Positions 11,641 to 24,438 are shown, counted from the stretch's first letter. The stretch: 64,000 nt of DNA from Diplolepis rosae (GCA_030998225.1 JAPYXD010000466.1:2645001-2709000), one strand, 5' to 3'. Notes: a model not told the origin generated them from the sequence alone. Numbers and translations: made by a program.

Positions 11641-11959
11641 TAGCGACAATAGCGCCACCACTTATTGATAGCAAACATTAAAATTCGTTCCCCTTTTTTC
11701 CTATATGAGTGGACCCACTGTGGTTCAGCCTTTGCCAACTGAACCACCCAAAAATAAACATATCAAAATTTAGGAACTAAATTCGTTCTAAACAGGGGAA
11801 TGTTATGCCCAACGGTAAGATAACCCTTCTTTAGCACTCAAGGCCTATATAATGTAGAGCGCAGGGCCTGCTCCTTAGTTCTTGTCCGACCAATAATGTA
11901 GTAACTACTGAGCTTCCTAAGAGAATGACTCAGTAACATTCTCAAAACCTCTTTGTACG

Positions 11960-13370
11960 TTATTACGCATAAGAATGGAGCTTGGGCACACTTCATCGAA
12001 GCCGAAAAAGTAAGGGCAAGTTCATTAACCACCACATCCAATCAAAATTGAGGGATTGAGCACTTCTTTTGTGTCTGAAAAAATCAAAAATTTCAATGCT
12101 GGTTTTTGATAGTGCTCATAAATCTACTAATTATCCCTATAACATTTTTTGATAAAACCAAAATTAGAAATGTTAGAGCATGTTAAAACTTGAAAAAAGG
12201 AAATATCAAAATTCCATTTTTTAGTTAAATTATACAATTACAAGATATGAAAAAAAGTTATCATATAAAATTATTTTCTACATGAAGATTCACAAATTTG
12301 AATTGCAACCTTTTTTCATAAGATTATTTTTTTTGTAACTTAAAACAATTATGAAATAGAAATAAAATAACAATAAAAAATAATAAAAATAATAACAAAA
12401 ATTTCAAACTCACCAAATTAATTTTAAAAAATAATATTCAAAATCAAAAATCCAACTTTTTTAACAAAAATATGTGAAATACGAAAAAAAGGTAAGAATG
12501 CAAAATTGTTCGTTTCAAAAACATCTACAATTTTTATCTCAAACAGTTTCAGATAGACCATATTTTTTGCTTTAATTCCAAAAATACGATTAAAATTTTA
12601 AAATTCCATGTTTTAGACAAAATATGTGAGATACATAAAAAACGTTTATATGGAAAATTATTTGCCTAAATGAGGTCTACAAATTCTCATCAAAACATTT
12701 CTCGACAGGATGTTTTTTTTTATTTTGATTTTAAATATTGAAAAAATTCTATTTTTACATTCTCATCATGGATGAAAAGGTATTAGTTTAATGTGAAAAA
12801 TGACTTTTGAAATTTTCATCGAATCTTTGGGTTTTGAGACCCCCTGAGTCAGAAAAAACGGTTTTTACGAAAGTATCTGTCTGTCTGTCTGTCTGAAAGG
12901 TTATAAATACTCTTTTAAGGTTCTCCATCTTGAATATTTAATCAACTACAGTTTTCTACCTATTTTACGTAATTACTGCAATTTATGTAATTTTGTTTAA
13001 CAATAATATGTGAAATACGATAAAAACGTAGGAATGCAAATTTGTTCGTTTCAATAAGGTCTACAAATATTGTCTCACATAGTTTCTGATAAAACATATA
13101 TTTTTCGTTTTAATTCTCAAAAATACTATTAAAATTAAAAAATTCCATTTTTTGGACAAAATATGTGAGATACAAAAAAACGTTCAGAGGGAAAATTATT
13201 TTCCTAAATGAGGCCTACAAATTCTCATCAAGACATTTCTCGACAGGATGTATATTTTATGTTTTGATTTTAAATATTGAAAAAATTTCCATTTTTTTCA
13301 CCAAAATATGTGAGATACGAAATAAGCGTTGTTCTGCAAAATCGTTTCCTTAAATAAAGTACGAGCCCAA
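11960..13370 (+). repeat. Interspersed repeat family A, copy 2 with internal ~150-bp tandem units
   Basis: It begins with GCCGAAAAAGTAAGGGCAAG and CACATCCAATCAAAATTGAG as in copy 3. Units with AAAATATGTGA(G/A)ATAC then recur at about 12463, 12610, 13005, 13160 and 13308, each followed by a TCTACAAATT(C/T)T block. Within the copy a second family start (CATCATGGATGAAAAGGTAT, about 12765) with a TCTGTCTGTCTG microsatellite (about 12879) interrupts the series, so two copies are probably joined. No ORF. Confidence 0.75.
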
Positions 13371-14510
13371 AAAATTAAAGTCAAAGAGGAAGTAAAACGA
13401 CGCAGAAAAGGAAAATAATTATATCGGAGAGTTGTCTGATGTTGTATAGTACGAGTTAGCAAGTGTGAAAGGATTCGAGTTTGGATTTATTATGTAATAG
13501 AGGATCGTGGCGTACAAGTGAGTTAAAGGTAAGAGCCTTTGTATTACTGTGGTTCGATCGGGGTGAGAATAGTCTCTTTGCAAAAGTGGCAATCGCGGCT
13601 TGCAACCGCGCCATGTGTAGCTGATTTGGGCGACTCGACCGTGCCACGCCATAGCAGTATCATAAGTGAAAAGATTTGTTCGGGTATCAGCTGAGATTTT
13701 CGCCCATCTGACCCCAATCAGTAAGAACTATCCTAAATAACCTAATTCCCGGCGGGTTCGATTGGCGACGACAGAAAAAGAAAGGGGGGGAGGAAGTCAA
13801 CGGTGAGGATTATCGGAAGAGTTGTTTGTAATTCGATATACCTGCGTAGTATCGCAGGGTAGTTGGTCGGGTTTTACTGAGAGGGAGAATTGTGTCGACT
13901 TAGATATAATTCAAGTGGGTTGTGTACGGTATGAGAGGTAAGCGTGGCGTAGCGTATCGTGTCCGCCATTAGGAGAATGTATTACCAAATTATTTTTCGA
14001 TTGATGAGCGACCCCGCGTGTAGATGTTAGGTTATAGGATATTTGGTCGATGTTCGTACAATAAACGTTCAGTTCCTTTTAATTGGTGATTTTCTTTATT
14101 AAATTCCTTTTTTTATTTGTGGTTAACGTCTCGAGGCCTTCTACGAACCACGCGCTCTACCATTACCCATAAGGAGGCTCAGCTAGGCGAGGTTTATTTG
14201 ATCGATTCCGGTGTTAAGAGTCAAACGGGAGTTTAATTCGAATTACTCGACGGAAAATTACTGAAACATAGGTTCTATTTTAAGAATTAGTCGCTGCTTA
14301 GTCTTGTGGCCTCGCGTTGCGTCTTGCCCGGGGATAAGACAATTGAGCAGCAGTGAACTTCAGATTTATTTTATTTTTCTGTACTTAATTTTGATTGAGC
14401 CAAGAAAGGTCTGGCGCCCGCGGAATACTATTATTTATCAAACTAACGAGTGGTCTGAGGACCAACTTCGCCTATCGCTTCGGATTAAACATGGGACATA
14501 ACACCGAGGT
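13371..14510. other. GC-richer gene-free block, possible LTR remnant
   Basis: More GC-rich than its flanks. It has an AATAAA-containing ACAATAAACGTTCAG at about 14059 and purine tracts (AAAGAAAGGGGGGGAGGAAG at about 13777). This combination recalls LTR and leader sequence of retroelements, but I found no matching second copy, borders or target duplication. Confidence 0.25.
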
Positions 14511-15174
14511 GTGAGTTGCCTATTGATAGAAAAATTGCAACGTCACAGATGGTTTTATGTACGGTTTAAAGTGGTTCTTAAGAGGATTCTTATTTTATCT
14601 TGGTTTCTAATGAGTTGTATTCGGCACCTAAGTGGCTTACGGAATTAAAATTGGCATCCAGAAAAGATATCTAAAGGCAACTATTAGGAACTAATATGGT
14701 ATCAAAATCTGACTAGTAGTATAATAAATTAAAAAATTCTTTTCTAAAAGCTTCTAATGGGATTTTAAATGTCAAAGGTGCTCCTTTATCGATAGTGGCA
14801 CAAGTTCTAAATTGCATCTTAAAGAAGATTTATTAGGTATTTTGATACTAAATTGGAATTGAATTAATCAAAGTAACATTCAAATTGCCACTTTTAAAGT
14901 GTCTTTTATAGGCATCTATTAGGATTTCTTTTATTGTTAGTGGCCCATTTTAAATTACAACTAGACTCAAATTCCGCTCCTGCATTGGTTTCTGCAACAA
15001 CCGAGTAGGGGGCGCCAGAACAATCGACCGGGCATGTTCTCGGTTTGCAGATAGAGGGGGCTGTACCGAAGGATTCCGCTGAATACGAATACAAACTATT
15101 ATGTGTACAAATAATTTTTGAGGTTTTTTTTGGTGATTTTGAAGCTTTGTTTAGAGAAATTGGTACAATATATG
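14511..15174. other. Gene-free stretch
   Basis: AT-rich, with several loosely similar TTAGGNA and GATACTAA/TATCAAAAT motifs in both orientations. No gene. The GC-rich spot at about 15000-15040 is not explained. Confidence 0.4.
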
Positions 15175-15345
15175 TTATTCACAGTATTGCCCATCTCTTC
15201 CTACTACCTTTGACCACCTTTCAGCCAGCATACGGATACCGCGCTTGAAAAATTCCTCATCTTTTGAGGCGATGCAAGAATCGACCCAATTTTTGGTTTC
15301 TTCATAAAAAGTGAAGTGCTGCTCAGACAGGCCATGAGCTATCTA
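15175..15345 (-). pseudogene. mariner transposase, C-terminal fossil
   Basis: Read on the minus strand, about 55 codons match the mariner transposase C-terminus. Blocks include SEQHFTFYEE, WVDSCIASKDEEFFKRGIRM, LAERWSKVV and GRDGQYCE, followed directly by TAA (complement at about 15175). The upstream catalytic domain is not present. It differs clearly from the mariner fossil at 18830-19375, so a separate lineage is likely. Confidence 0.75.
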
Positions 15346-18159
15346 CCAGAACATAGTAGTTACATATTGAACATCAGCTCAAAATTTGTCGTCTTTTTTA
15401 GGACCAATACATTTTGTAAGATAAATGCCCGGAATGTTCGTGAAAATGGAAGAACTATTGAGTTAACTCTAAGCAAGTTGATTAAACTTTATAATTCGTT
15501 ATTGGATAAATTCGCAGACAAATTTTAATTTTCTCAATAAGCCACCATGTCCCAGCTTAACTCAACTTTTGATTAAATTTTCACAAATGAATTTTCTCTG
15601 TGTGCTTACGCGGGTTCAAAATAAAATTTCTGGAAAAATATTCTTTAGCTTTTCCGTGTTTTTATTCTTTTTAAGTCAATTCATAATTTCCCTTCTAAGA
15701 GAAAACATGTAATTAATCGCTAACAACGGTAACTTATTACATTAAATAAGTTGAAAAATGTCTAAAATTTATTACTGTGGTCGTGAAAATGTCCTAAGAA
15801 ACTAATCCTCAAGTTGGGAGGAAAAGATCAAAGAATCTCGAAAAGTGGAGCCGGAATATCGGGAAAAAAGCCAGAAACAAGGTACACTTGGTATAAATTA
15901 TTATTGAGCCTGCGAAAAAGTATTAATATTCGAATAAAAATAAAATAATATTAACATCATAATTCTATTATATTGTATTTGAATCATATAATTTTGATCT
16001 GTCAAATGAAATGTTTTTCATAATAGGTTGCTTGTCTTCTATTTTCACGAATATTTCAGGTATTTATCTTACAAAATGTATTAGTCCTCAAAAATTCGAC
16101 AAATTTCGAGCTAATGTTCAATATGTAACTACCAAACCTGTAATAACGATTATTTTGACGTATATTCAACGATAAATGATCAAATTTTTGTTATATTATT
16201 GCCAATATAAAGTGTATATATATCATTTCTTCCCATTCGTCTAGTGTTTCAAAATAATTTTGACAGAATAGATATAAATAAAGAAAACGAATTGGCAAAA
16301 ATGATTTAGCAACTCTGTCGAATCGCTTGCTCTCGGCATTGGTGCATTTCTCTTTCTCCTGTGTTTGATCGATATACCTCGCGACGATATCGATGCGCTC
16401 GAGCGCAGTCAATACGGTTTTCTTCGATTATGGAAAAAACTAGAGTTCTGACACAAAAATTTAAGGGAGAAAAAATATGCGGAACTACATTTAACATGTT
16501 TTGACATGTTTTTTAAATCATTTTTCCACATTTTTCATTTAAATGAAAAAAAGCGTTCGCGCATTGCGGTATCCCCTCTTTTGCCTACTAGGCCACGTGC
16601 TTCGTCGGTTATGAAATCCGGTGCCTCAATTCCTGAATTCGTTTAACAGTATTAAATCACATTAGCACATTTTGAATCTTAATCCTATAAAACCTATTAA
16701 CTAATATTCAGTTTCGATGTTACCTGATAGTATTCAATCGAACTAACTTTGTTCCACTTTTAATTCTGTTTAACAGCATCAAATAGAATTAAAAAAATAA
16801 TAGTATTAGTAGTAAAATTAATTAAATTTATAAATCAGGTAAATTCAATTAAACCCATTCGGAACTAATTTATGTTATGCATATATTCGTGTCTACTTTC
16901 CCAAAAAATATTTCCAAAAGTATATTTTAATTATAAAAATTACCTTTAATAATTTAATGAAAGAAGTTCAAGTTGATATACATTTTTTCGAACAAACTAC
17001 ATTTTTCATTGTAGGCAAGGAAAAGTTATCTATCAAGAAAATAATGAGCAAAGTTTTCTTTTTGGGGTACAAATGAATGCAATTTCAGTTTTTGTTCTAG
17101 AAATTACGGAGGATGCGTGTCTGTGCTTGATTGCTCAGTCCCACTTGTGTATGCGCCCCACACTTATACTCTCATCTGCACAACAGAAGGTATGTACATC
17201 TCGGTTTGCGCGATGCTTTCGCGAAGAGATTTCAGCTGCCGATCGAGTGGTTCGTGACTACTTTGTGAACTTGGTACTGTATTATTTTCAGTTTGCAAGG
17301 TGTGCGTACCGTGCGTATGTAAGAGGGATGGACTAGCGGAGAGAAGGACAGGGGTAAGGGACATGGAGTAAGCTCTAATTGCATTCAATAAAGCAAATAA
17401 TAGCAAGCTCATTAGAGCAGAAAGAGAAGCAGCCGAGTTGACCGCGTTTACTGCTCGTATCCCAACCTGCCTACGCTCCCTACAGAGAAAAAGAAAAAAA
17501 AGAACTAATGAAAAAAGAAAAACAGGAGATGAACGAGAGAGAAAAAACGCAAGAAACCGAAGTCCTGCCGCGAAGCTTACACAGGCGTAATTCAGAGGGA
17601 AGAAGTTTATAATTTTCATTCATTTTAATTTGATTATGAATGCTACGATGCAAACAGCTTTGTTTGTTTTTTCGGATTCTGTTTGAAGTCCTAATTTTAA
17701 TTATGTATATTTAAGTTTAATGGAAGTTTTGAATTTTGAGAGAATAATGTTTATTCAACTTTAATATTGAAATCCATCAAGAAAACCAGTCGATATTTTA
17801 TTGGGTGATAATTTTTTACCAATTATTCAAGTTATCCCCAGAGCTGGATCATTTGAGCTTCATAGGGAAGTGAGAAGGAGAAATTCAAGTGGTCCAAGTG
17901 CCTTAAAAAACTATAGTGGGTAAAACGCACCATGGAATAATGGTGAAAGTTTAGCCCTACTCTTGGTGTGATATTCATGGCACAGTGAGGCCTCATGTGC
18001 GCGATATATTGCAGTTAAGCTATTGTCGGAAAATTTTCCACCACGTTGGTTGCTCATCCAGACCATAGATGTTCGATTTGACTGATATCTGAGGGTGGTG
18101 CGAATCTTCCATCCGGTGTGATGCGCTTCAAGTGCCACAGTTTTTCGAACGTAGGCATA
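15346..18159. other. Gene-free stretch
   Basis: No gene could be supported. At about 15565-15610 there is a partial minus-strand end of repeat family C (TTTTCTCTGTGTGC). A 151-codon minus ORF at 17164-17619 is hydrophobic and low in complexity and overlaps plus-strand ORFs, so I treat it as chance. The rest is AT-rich with no repeat I could define. Confidence 0.45.
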
Positions 18160-18531
18160 CACGGAGAAAATTATTTGGTGAAAATTTTACTCGACTGAGT
18201 TGAGGAAAACGGAGACATAAGGACATTTGAATACATTTTCACCTACAGTTGAGTAAAATAAATTCTGTTAATTTTTCAATAGGGATTGAGATTTTTTTAA
18301 ACAAAAAAAGTGAGAATTTAGCGTACAGTCTTATAAAAAGTAAGTGAAGTGATGGTGAAAATTTATCTCAAAGTTGCATAAAACGCAAGCTACAATGGAG
18401 TACAGTTTAATAAAAACACTAGAAAGCGTACTCAAAAATAGATTAATGTATCATCGACGTGTGGCTGAAAGTTTACGCCCGAGTTGAGTAATTTCTAAGC
18501 TACTGCTGGGGAAACTTTGAAGCAGTGAGAG
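18160..18531 (+). repeat. Interspersed repeat family C, uninterrupted copy
   Basis: It starts CACGGAGAAAATTATTTGGT and continues GAGTTGAGGAAAACGGAGAC. It ends near CTTTGAAGCAGTGAGAGC. It matches, in order, 56901-56996 plus about 58236-58513. ACTCAACT-type motifs repeat throughout. Probably a MITE-like DNA transposon. Confidence 0.75.
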
Positions 18532-18829
18532 CAAAAAAAAACTATACTAACACAAAGATTACATAAACCTAATACTTATAACAATACGTCGCTACATATC
18601 TAAATATCGCTCACTTCTCGCCGAGTCTAAAGATTCGAACTGTCCTTATATAATAACTGGGAAAATGTATTAGCGCTTCTGAGAAATTCATAGCCGGTTC
18701 AAGTATTGTAGGTGCCCTGAAGTCTGCGAGTGACGGATCAAAATTTTGAATGCCCCCGAGGAAATTCATACCTAATTATTATCTTCTAAAATACAATTTC
18801 TTCAAATACAAAATTAAATAAATTATTTA

Positions 18830-19375
18830 AAAACCGTTACGGTATAAATGTTCATCTTTTGAGGCTATCCACGAATCAAGCCATTTTTCGATTTATTCAT
18901 ATGATTGGAACTGCTGATCAGCCAGACCATGTGCCATTGACCGGAATAAGTAATAATCGGACGGCGCAATATCTGGGAAATACGGCGTGTGGGGTAGGAC
19001 TTCTCATTTAGGCGTTTCCAGGTAGGTTTTCACGGTTTTAGCAACGTGAGGCCGAGCGTTGCCATGCTGTAGAATCACTTTGTCGTGCTTCTGCTCGTAT
19101 TGTGGCCGTTTTTCGCGCAGTGCTCGGCTCAAACGCATCAATTGCGTTCGATACCGTTCCTTAGTGATGGTTTCGTTTGGTTTCAACAGCTCGTAATGAA
19201 TAACCTCAGCGTCTTCGAGGATTTTTGTCCCTCCTTCACGCGGTAAGTCGTCAACATCTAAATCACCGCCTTTGAAGCGACGGAAGCAATCACGGCACGT
19301 TGTTTCACTTAGAGCAGCACCTCCGTAAACTTTTTGGAGCTCTCGCTGCGCTTCAGCTGCCATTTTCTTCTTAAC
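18830..19375 (-). pseudogene. mariner transposase, internally deleted
   Basis: On the minus strand the gene starts with MAAEAQRELQKVYG and has the helix-turn-helix-type ETTCRDCFRRFKGGDLDVDD. It jumps in frame, at KILEDAEVIHYELLKPNETI, from the N-terminal domain to the later catalytic domain, so the first catalytic Asp region is deleted. Downstream, ILQHGNARPHVA carries the block where mariners usually have HDNARPH; here Asp is replaced by Gly. An in-frame stop follows at the TPK position near 19004. C-terminal blocks (SDYYLFRSMAHGLADQ, WLDSWIASKDE) continue to about 18830. It is non-functional. Confidence 0.85.
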
Positions 19376-19390
19376 CTAACGGACCCGGTT

Positions 19391-19843
19391 GAGAGAACGG
19401 TCAGAGAATACTCTGAACGTTCTCTGACCTCGCATTATTATGGCTAAGAACGATTAAAAAATCATTCAAAGAATTGCAATTATGATTCTGCGATCAAATT
19501 TGAATTAGCAGGTGCAGGAATGAATAAAATAATTTTATTTTTCTGAGATAAAACATCGTGTACCTGTCGTTGAAAGCAGTGCAGTGGTTCACAACTGGCG
19601 GAACGTCTGCACGGTAAAGGTTTATTATTGGTGGAGACGTTCCTCAAATGGTGAACCACTGCACTGCCTTCAATGACAGGTACATGATGTTTTCCTAGTT
19701 TTTACCGCTAAAAAATAAAATTATTGTATTGATTCCTACGCCTTCTATTCAAAATTTCACCACGCGATCATAATTGCAATGTTTAAAATTTTTATTTAAT
19801 CGTTCTCAGCCATAATAATGCAAGGTCAGAGAACGGTCAGGGG
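19391..19843. repeat. Palindromic fold-back MITE
   Basis: The terminal arm at about 19420-19465 (TTCTCTGACCTCGCATTATT...) is the reverse complement of about 19797-19842. An inner arm at about 19569-19602 (GTACCTGTCGTTGAAAGCAG...) pairs with about 19652-19685. The whole unit can fold into one long imperfect hairpin. The right arm runs straight into repeat family B copy 2. An extra palindrome, GAGAACGGTCAGAGAATACTC..., lies at 19391-19424 next to the mariner start. Confidence 0.8.
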
Positions 19844-20625
19844 ACCGGGGTCCGCTAGGGAATGAAAATAAAAAATCAACACTCTCCGCAAATGACGATT
19901 ATTTGGCACAAGATCAGATATTTTCACACAACCGAAAGTATATGACGCCAAAAAAAATCACCAATGCGTCAAAACGGGTTGTTTACCATAAGTCTAAGCT
20001 TGGTTCAGGACGTTTTGGATATGTCAAAATCGACCAGCACTTACTGCTGGAGCCATCTATTAACAAACAGCGGGAACTCAGTTGCGCACCTGATACAATT
20101 CAAAATGAATAAAAATTAACTTTTTTAAAATGTATTTGGAGATTAACACAATATTTAAAGTAAATTCAATGGTGGAAAAGAATAACTTATTAGGACGTTA
20201 GGTGGTAGGAAACGAATGGATAAAAGTGTATTTATGTATTTATAGTGACGTGTGACCCGTGCGACTAAGGATTTTTCGTTTTGCTCAACTCTTCAGTAAA
20301 CTGTAACACACACGGAGAAAAATAGTTGGAGTAATTTTACTCAACTCTGTCGATTGAACTTGGGACATTTGAACATCTATTAAATCCTAGTCGGGTAAAG
20401 TGAATTTGATAAATACCTAATTCACCCAAAGTGAATAACAATAAGCGTTACATAGAGAATAGGAAGGAGTTGAGTAAAACGTTATCGACGGCAGGGCACC
20501 AACATGCGTCACTGGGTTAACATGAAATGTATAAGTATATCACCGACGCTCGAGGTACTCCAAACTGTAGTTGGGTAAAATGAGCATCGGGCGTATTATT
20601 TCAACTGGCAATGGTATGGTTCTCT
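19814..20625 (+). repeat. Interspersed repeat family B, copy 2
   Basis: Collinear with 10788-11640. It matches nearly base for base from AATAATGC to about 20430, then carries small indels, and ends around GGTATGGTTCTC. It contains the ACACGGAGAAAAATAGTTGG block at about 20312. It differs from copy 1 by being joined on its left to a complete fold-back MITE. Confidence 0.85.
19903..20112 (+). CDS. Small ORF conserved in repeat family B (69 aa)
   Basis: Second copy of the unknown small ORF (see 10836-11084). It starts MAQDQIFSHNRKYMTPKK and ends CAPDTIQNE. The ATG here is created by ATTTGGCACAAG being preceded by different bases, or an alternative start codon is in use, so the true start is unclear. 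No domain recognised beyond the glycine-rich GSGRFGYV. Confidence 0.2.
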   Translation: MAQDQIFSHNRKYMTPKKITNASKRVVYHKSKLGSGRFGYVKIDQHLLLEPSINKQRELSCAPDTIQNE

Positions 20626-21978
20626 TGAATAAAAAAAAAATTCTTACCTCGAGCCTGCCAATAGTCATCCGGTACATACATAAACAACATACAAATACAT
20701 TCACACCATTCAGTCGTAGCCAATCATATTTTAAATCACAAATACACTTAAACATATAACCTTATATATATAAACCTAATAACTACATTTATATATAGTA
20801 CGATACGCTTTCGTCGAATCACGCACACGCTCGCTTAGTACATTAAAACATTGCATTATTATCAAAAAGCATCTTGTGTAAAAACATTTAAAAGAAGGTT
20901 TTTTATTTACTGTGTTGTATATTTTCAAAATGTGGATTTTACAATTGCGATTTCCAAATTATTATTGTCCCTAATAAATTTATGTGCAATCTAAATCCTG
21001 TGTAGATTTTTCAAATTTTATGTAATACGCTTACAAATACTTTGGTTGTTTAAATTTTCATTAAGAAAAACTATTGAATGAAGAATTTATTAAACTCAAG
21101 GAATTTATATAACTAGATTATGTGAAACTTGTGAATAAATTATATAAACTAGTGGATAATCATAAAAACAAATAGTGGTTAACACTGCGGAGCATGTACG
21201 AAAGCTTCGTGACGAACAGACAAAACACAATCAAACACGACTGCATTACGATGAATTTTTAAAATCACTAGTTTATGAGTGTAATCCACTATTTTGGATT
21301 TAGAGAGTACTAAAATAAACTGTAATTGTATTTTGTATGTTTTTAATTGATTTTGATTATTAAATTGGAACAAAACTTGGAACATCAGTATGCTGAAAAT
21401 TCAACAGGTGTTTCAAATTAAAAATTAAAATATTTAAATTAAATAAATTAAAAATATTTTATGTGTGCCCAAGGCGCAGATTACTTTCATTCGTTCCTTC
21501 GTGAATAGATATAGCTGGTGGAATAAATCTTGCAATTTACGGTTTACTCAACTCTCGATTGAAGCGTAGAGTAGAATGAACGGAAAGCTCTACTATTTTT
21601 GTGATTTAATAAAAGATTGGTTTTTTATAATTATACTACGAGTAATAATATATGTATTTAAAAATTTTTAATGCACGCTTTCATACATCACCCTACACTT
21701 CTGAATTTTATTCTTTGACTTATTTTAAATGGAAGATTAATACTCTGCAGTTGAAAAATTAAAATCTTTTTTCAGAATAAATTTTACCCAACTTTAGGTG
21801 AAAGATTCAATTATTTTAGGTTACTTTATGACAAAATGTTTGCAAACATTACCCTTCTCTTGTCAATTATTACACTACAAAATTTTTACTCTACGCTTTG
21901 AAAGTTTACTCAACGGCTTGAGTATTATTTAAAATTTGTTTTTTAATAAACGCGCAAAATTATTTTAAACTTTCCCCA
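20626..21978. other. Gene-free AT-rich stretch
   Basis: No gene is supported; short ORFs overlap on both strands. ACTCAACT-type motifs at about 21546 and 21908 suggest diverged family C sequence toward its right end. Confidence 0.4.
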
Positions 21979-22043
21979 AATGTCTCTATGTGTCCGTTTT
22001 CCTCAACTTGTGGATAATTTTTCGTCAATAAATTCTCTCCGTG
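21979..22043 (-). repeat. Terminal segment of repeat family C, inverted
   Basis: The reverse complement reads CACGGAGAGAATTTATTGAC ... GTTGAGGAAAACGGACACAT, matching the start of the family C copies at 18160 and 56901. It could be the right terminal inverted repeat of an element starting upstream, or a separate truncated copy. Confidence 0.65.
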
Positions 22044-22199
22044 TAGTAAACATTTAAAAATGATCTTAGTACTAACGAATGGGGTTTGATTATACATAAG
22101 GCTCTTGTAAAATCACAGTAAAAAGAATCACATTTTTATGACAAATCCTGTTTAAGTTTATTCACAAGTTTCACATAATCTAGTTATATAAATTCCTTG

Positions 22200-23600
22200 A
22201 ATTTAATAAATTCTTGATTCAATAGTTTTTACATTCTCATCATGGATGAGAAGGTATTGGTTTTATGTGAAAAATGACTTTCGAAATTTTCATCAAATCT
22301 TTACGTTTTGAGACCCCCTGAGTCAGAAAAAATGGTTTTTACGAAAGTGTCTGTCTGTCTGTCTGTCTGTAGGTCGTGTGCGGCATAACTCTCGATAGAA
22401 TTATCAGATTGAATTGAGCTTTGGTACACTTTATCGGAGCCGAAAAAGTAAGGACAAGTTCGTTAACCAGCCACATCCAATCAAAATTGAGGGATGGAGC
22501 ACTACTTTTGTGTTTTTGAAAATAATTTTTTGAAGAAATAAAAAATTCCAATCCTGGTTTTTGATAGTGCTCATAAATCTCTACAAATTATCCTCATAAC
22601 ATTTTTTGATTAAATCAAAATTAGAAATGTTACAGCATATTCAAATTCGAAAAAAGTCAATATCAAAATTCCATTTTCCAGTTAAATTATACGAGATACG
22701 AAAAAACGTTATGATACAATATTATTGAATACATAAAGACCTACAAATTTGAATTATAACATTTTTTCATAAGATGCATATTTTTCTTTTTAATTAAAAA
22801 AAAAACTATTGAAAATCCAAAATTCAATTTTTTAACAATAATATTGGAAATACCAAAAAAACGTAAGAATACAAAGTTGTTCGTTTCAAAAAGATCTACA
22901 AATTTTGTCTGGCGCAGTTTCTGAAAAAAAATATATTTTTCGTTTCAATTCCAAAAAATACGATAAAAATGAAAAAATTCAATTTTTTAGACAAAATATG
23001 TGAAATACAAAAAAAAAGGGAAAGTGGAAAATTGTTTCCCTAAATGAGGTTTACAAATTCTGATAAAGAAATTTCGGGACAGGATGTATATTTTATGTTT
23101 TGATTTTTAATATTTTGAAAAAATTCGATTTTTTTCACCAAAATATGTGAGATACGAAATAAGCGTTGTTCTGCAAAATCCTTTCCTTAAATAAAATCTA
23201 CGATTGTTTTTCCCTTTTAGATATGTGGAAGAAAGTAAATTCTTTTAATCATGTAATTTATTAAAAAGTTATACTGAAATGTATACAGAAAATCGAGCGC
23301 GAAGCGCGAGTGTCATGATGAGAATGTGTTCCTTAAGGCCGATATAGCCTTAAGTAAATTGAATTTCCTGTTTCACTTAAATTCAAAAAGAAATTCAGTG
23401 ACTTTGAGAAAATGTGTAATTCACATCATCTGTAATATTATTATAAAATTGGTTTGAGCTTCAGTATCAAAATATAAGAAATAAACTTAAATGTATGCGA
23501 AGAGCACTAGACCGAGCGCGAAGTGCGACGACCGAATCGCGCGCCCTAGGCGCGCTCAAACTTACGATGAGAATGTGCCCGCGAAGCGGGCAGATTTTTT
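22200..23600 (+). repeat. Interspersed repeat family A, copy 3 (most complete)
   Basis: Order: CATCATGGATGAGAAGGTAT, a (TCTG)n tract at about 22348-22368, CCAGCCACATCCAATCAAAA, TGATAGTGCTCATAAATCTC. Four units with a (G/A)GAAATAC or GAGATAC core follow at about 22693, 22846, 23002 and 23150 (148-156 bp apart). Then come GAGCGCGAAGCGCGAGTGTC, AGGCGCGCTC and GCCCGCGAAGCGGGC, which can form a hairpin near the 3' end. No ORF. Probably a long non-autonomous element; class not determined. Confidence 0.8.
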
Positions 23601-24236
23601 TAAATTCATTTATAATTATCTTTATTTTGCACATAAGTTTTTAAAATTGAATTGATTTCATGAAAATCCAAACAGCAAAAGTCTTGTTAACTGTATTTAA
23701 TTAATTTTAATTAATTTAACTTCAATTAATTTAATTTTGAATTTACAATTGTAAAATACATCTTTCAAAAATATACAACACAGATTATAAAAGAATCTTT
23801 TTATAAATGTTTTTACACAACATACTTTTTGATAATACTGTAATTTTTTAATGTATGATACATTTCAAAATTCGGTTTTATTAAACTTCATACCTAGTTA
23901 TCATAAAAACGCATATTAAATATTAATTAATATTTATAATTATAATAAATAATTGAATTTATTGATTTTTTTTATATTTTATGAATAATTTATCAAAAAA
24001 CTCTTCGTTTCCCTTCGCAACTTCAAAATTGTGAATTTCAAAGTCTCGAAGGTTTTATAACAGTTAGTAAAACAAATATTCCATTCATTCGAACGAAAAT
24101 ATTAACTTCGCCGCTTGAAAATCACTATATTAATTTTTGATACGTAAACCCAGTTTGCCTCATTTTGAAACGATATCATACTAAAATATAGTTCATTATT
24201 ATGATTTACTCTAACGAAAAGTCTCTCAGTGTAACT
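23601..24236. other. Gene-free, extremely AT-rich stretch
   Basis: It contains a run of TTAATTTTAATTAATTT-type sequence near 23700-23750 and no coding or repeat structure I can assign. Confidence 0.5.
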
Positions 24237-24438
24237 CTTGTTCCATTCTTTTCTATGGTTCTAACTATATTGAGAAAGAAAAGTTTTTTCATATGAATTT
24301 TTCAGTTTAAATATTGTTTTTGTATTTTTTTTAGAAAGACATTTAAAAAAAAATTATCTTGCTTAATATGATTCTTCAGCTTTTAAAATATGTGAATTAC
24401 ATAATGGGATAAACATTTTTTCCTGATGTTTTCAGCGA
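24237..24438 (+). repeat. Left arm of an inverted repeat enclosing the satellite region
   Basis: The reverse complement of 28953-29138 matches this segment with moderate divergence. Both contain AATATGTGAATTACATAATG and AATTTTTCAGTTTAAATATT or a close variant. It suggests an older fold-back-type element into which the 25067-28901 unit inserted. Confidence 0.75.

Noticed and set aside
13740..13765. tRNA T-arm (GGCGGGTTCGATTGGC)
   Set aside because: No matching acceptor or anticodon arms at tRNA spacing.
17164..17619. 151-codon minus-strand ORF as a gene
   Set aside because: Hydrophobic, Ser/Leu/Phe-rich, overlaps a plus-strand ORF, no recognisable family or splice context.
23500..23600. Helitron 3' end
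   Set aside because: GCCCGCGAAGCGGGC is a hairpin, but no CTRR terminus follows at the right distance and no 5' TC end was found.
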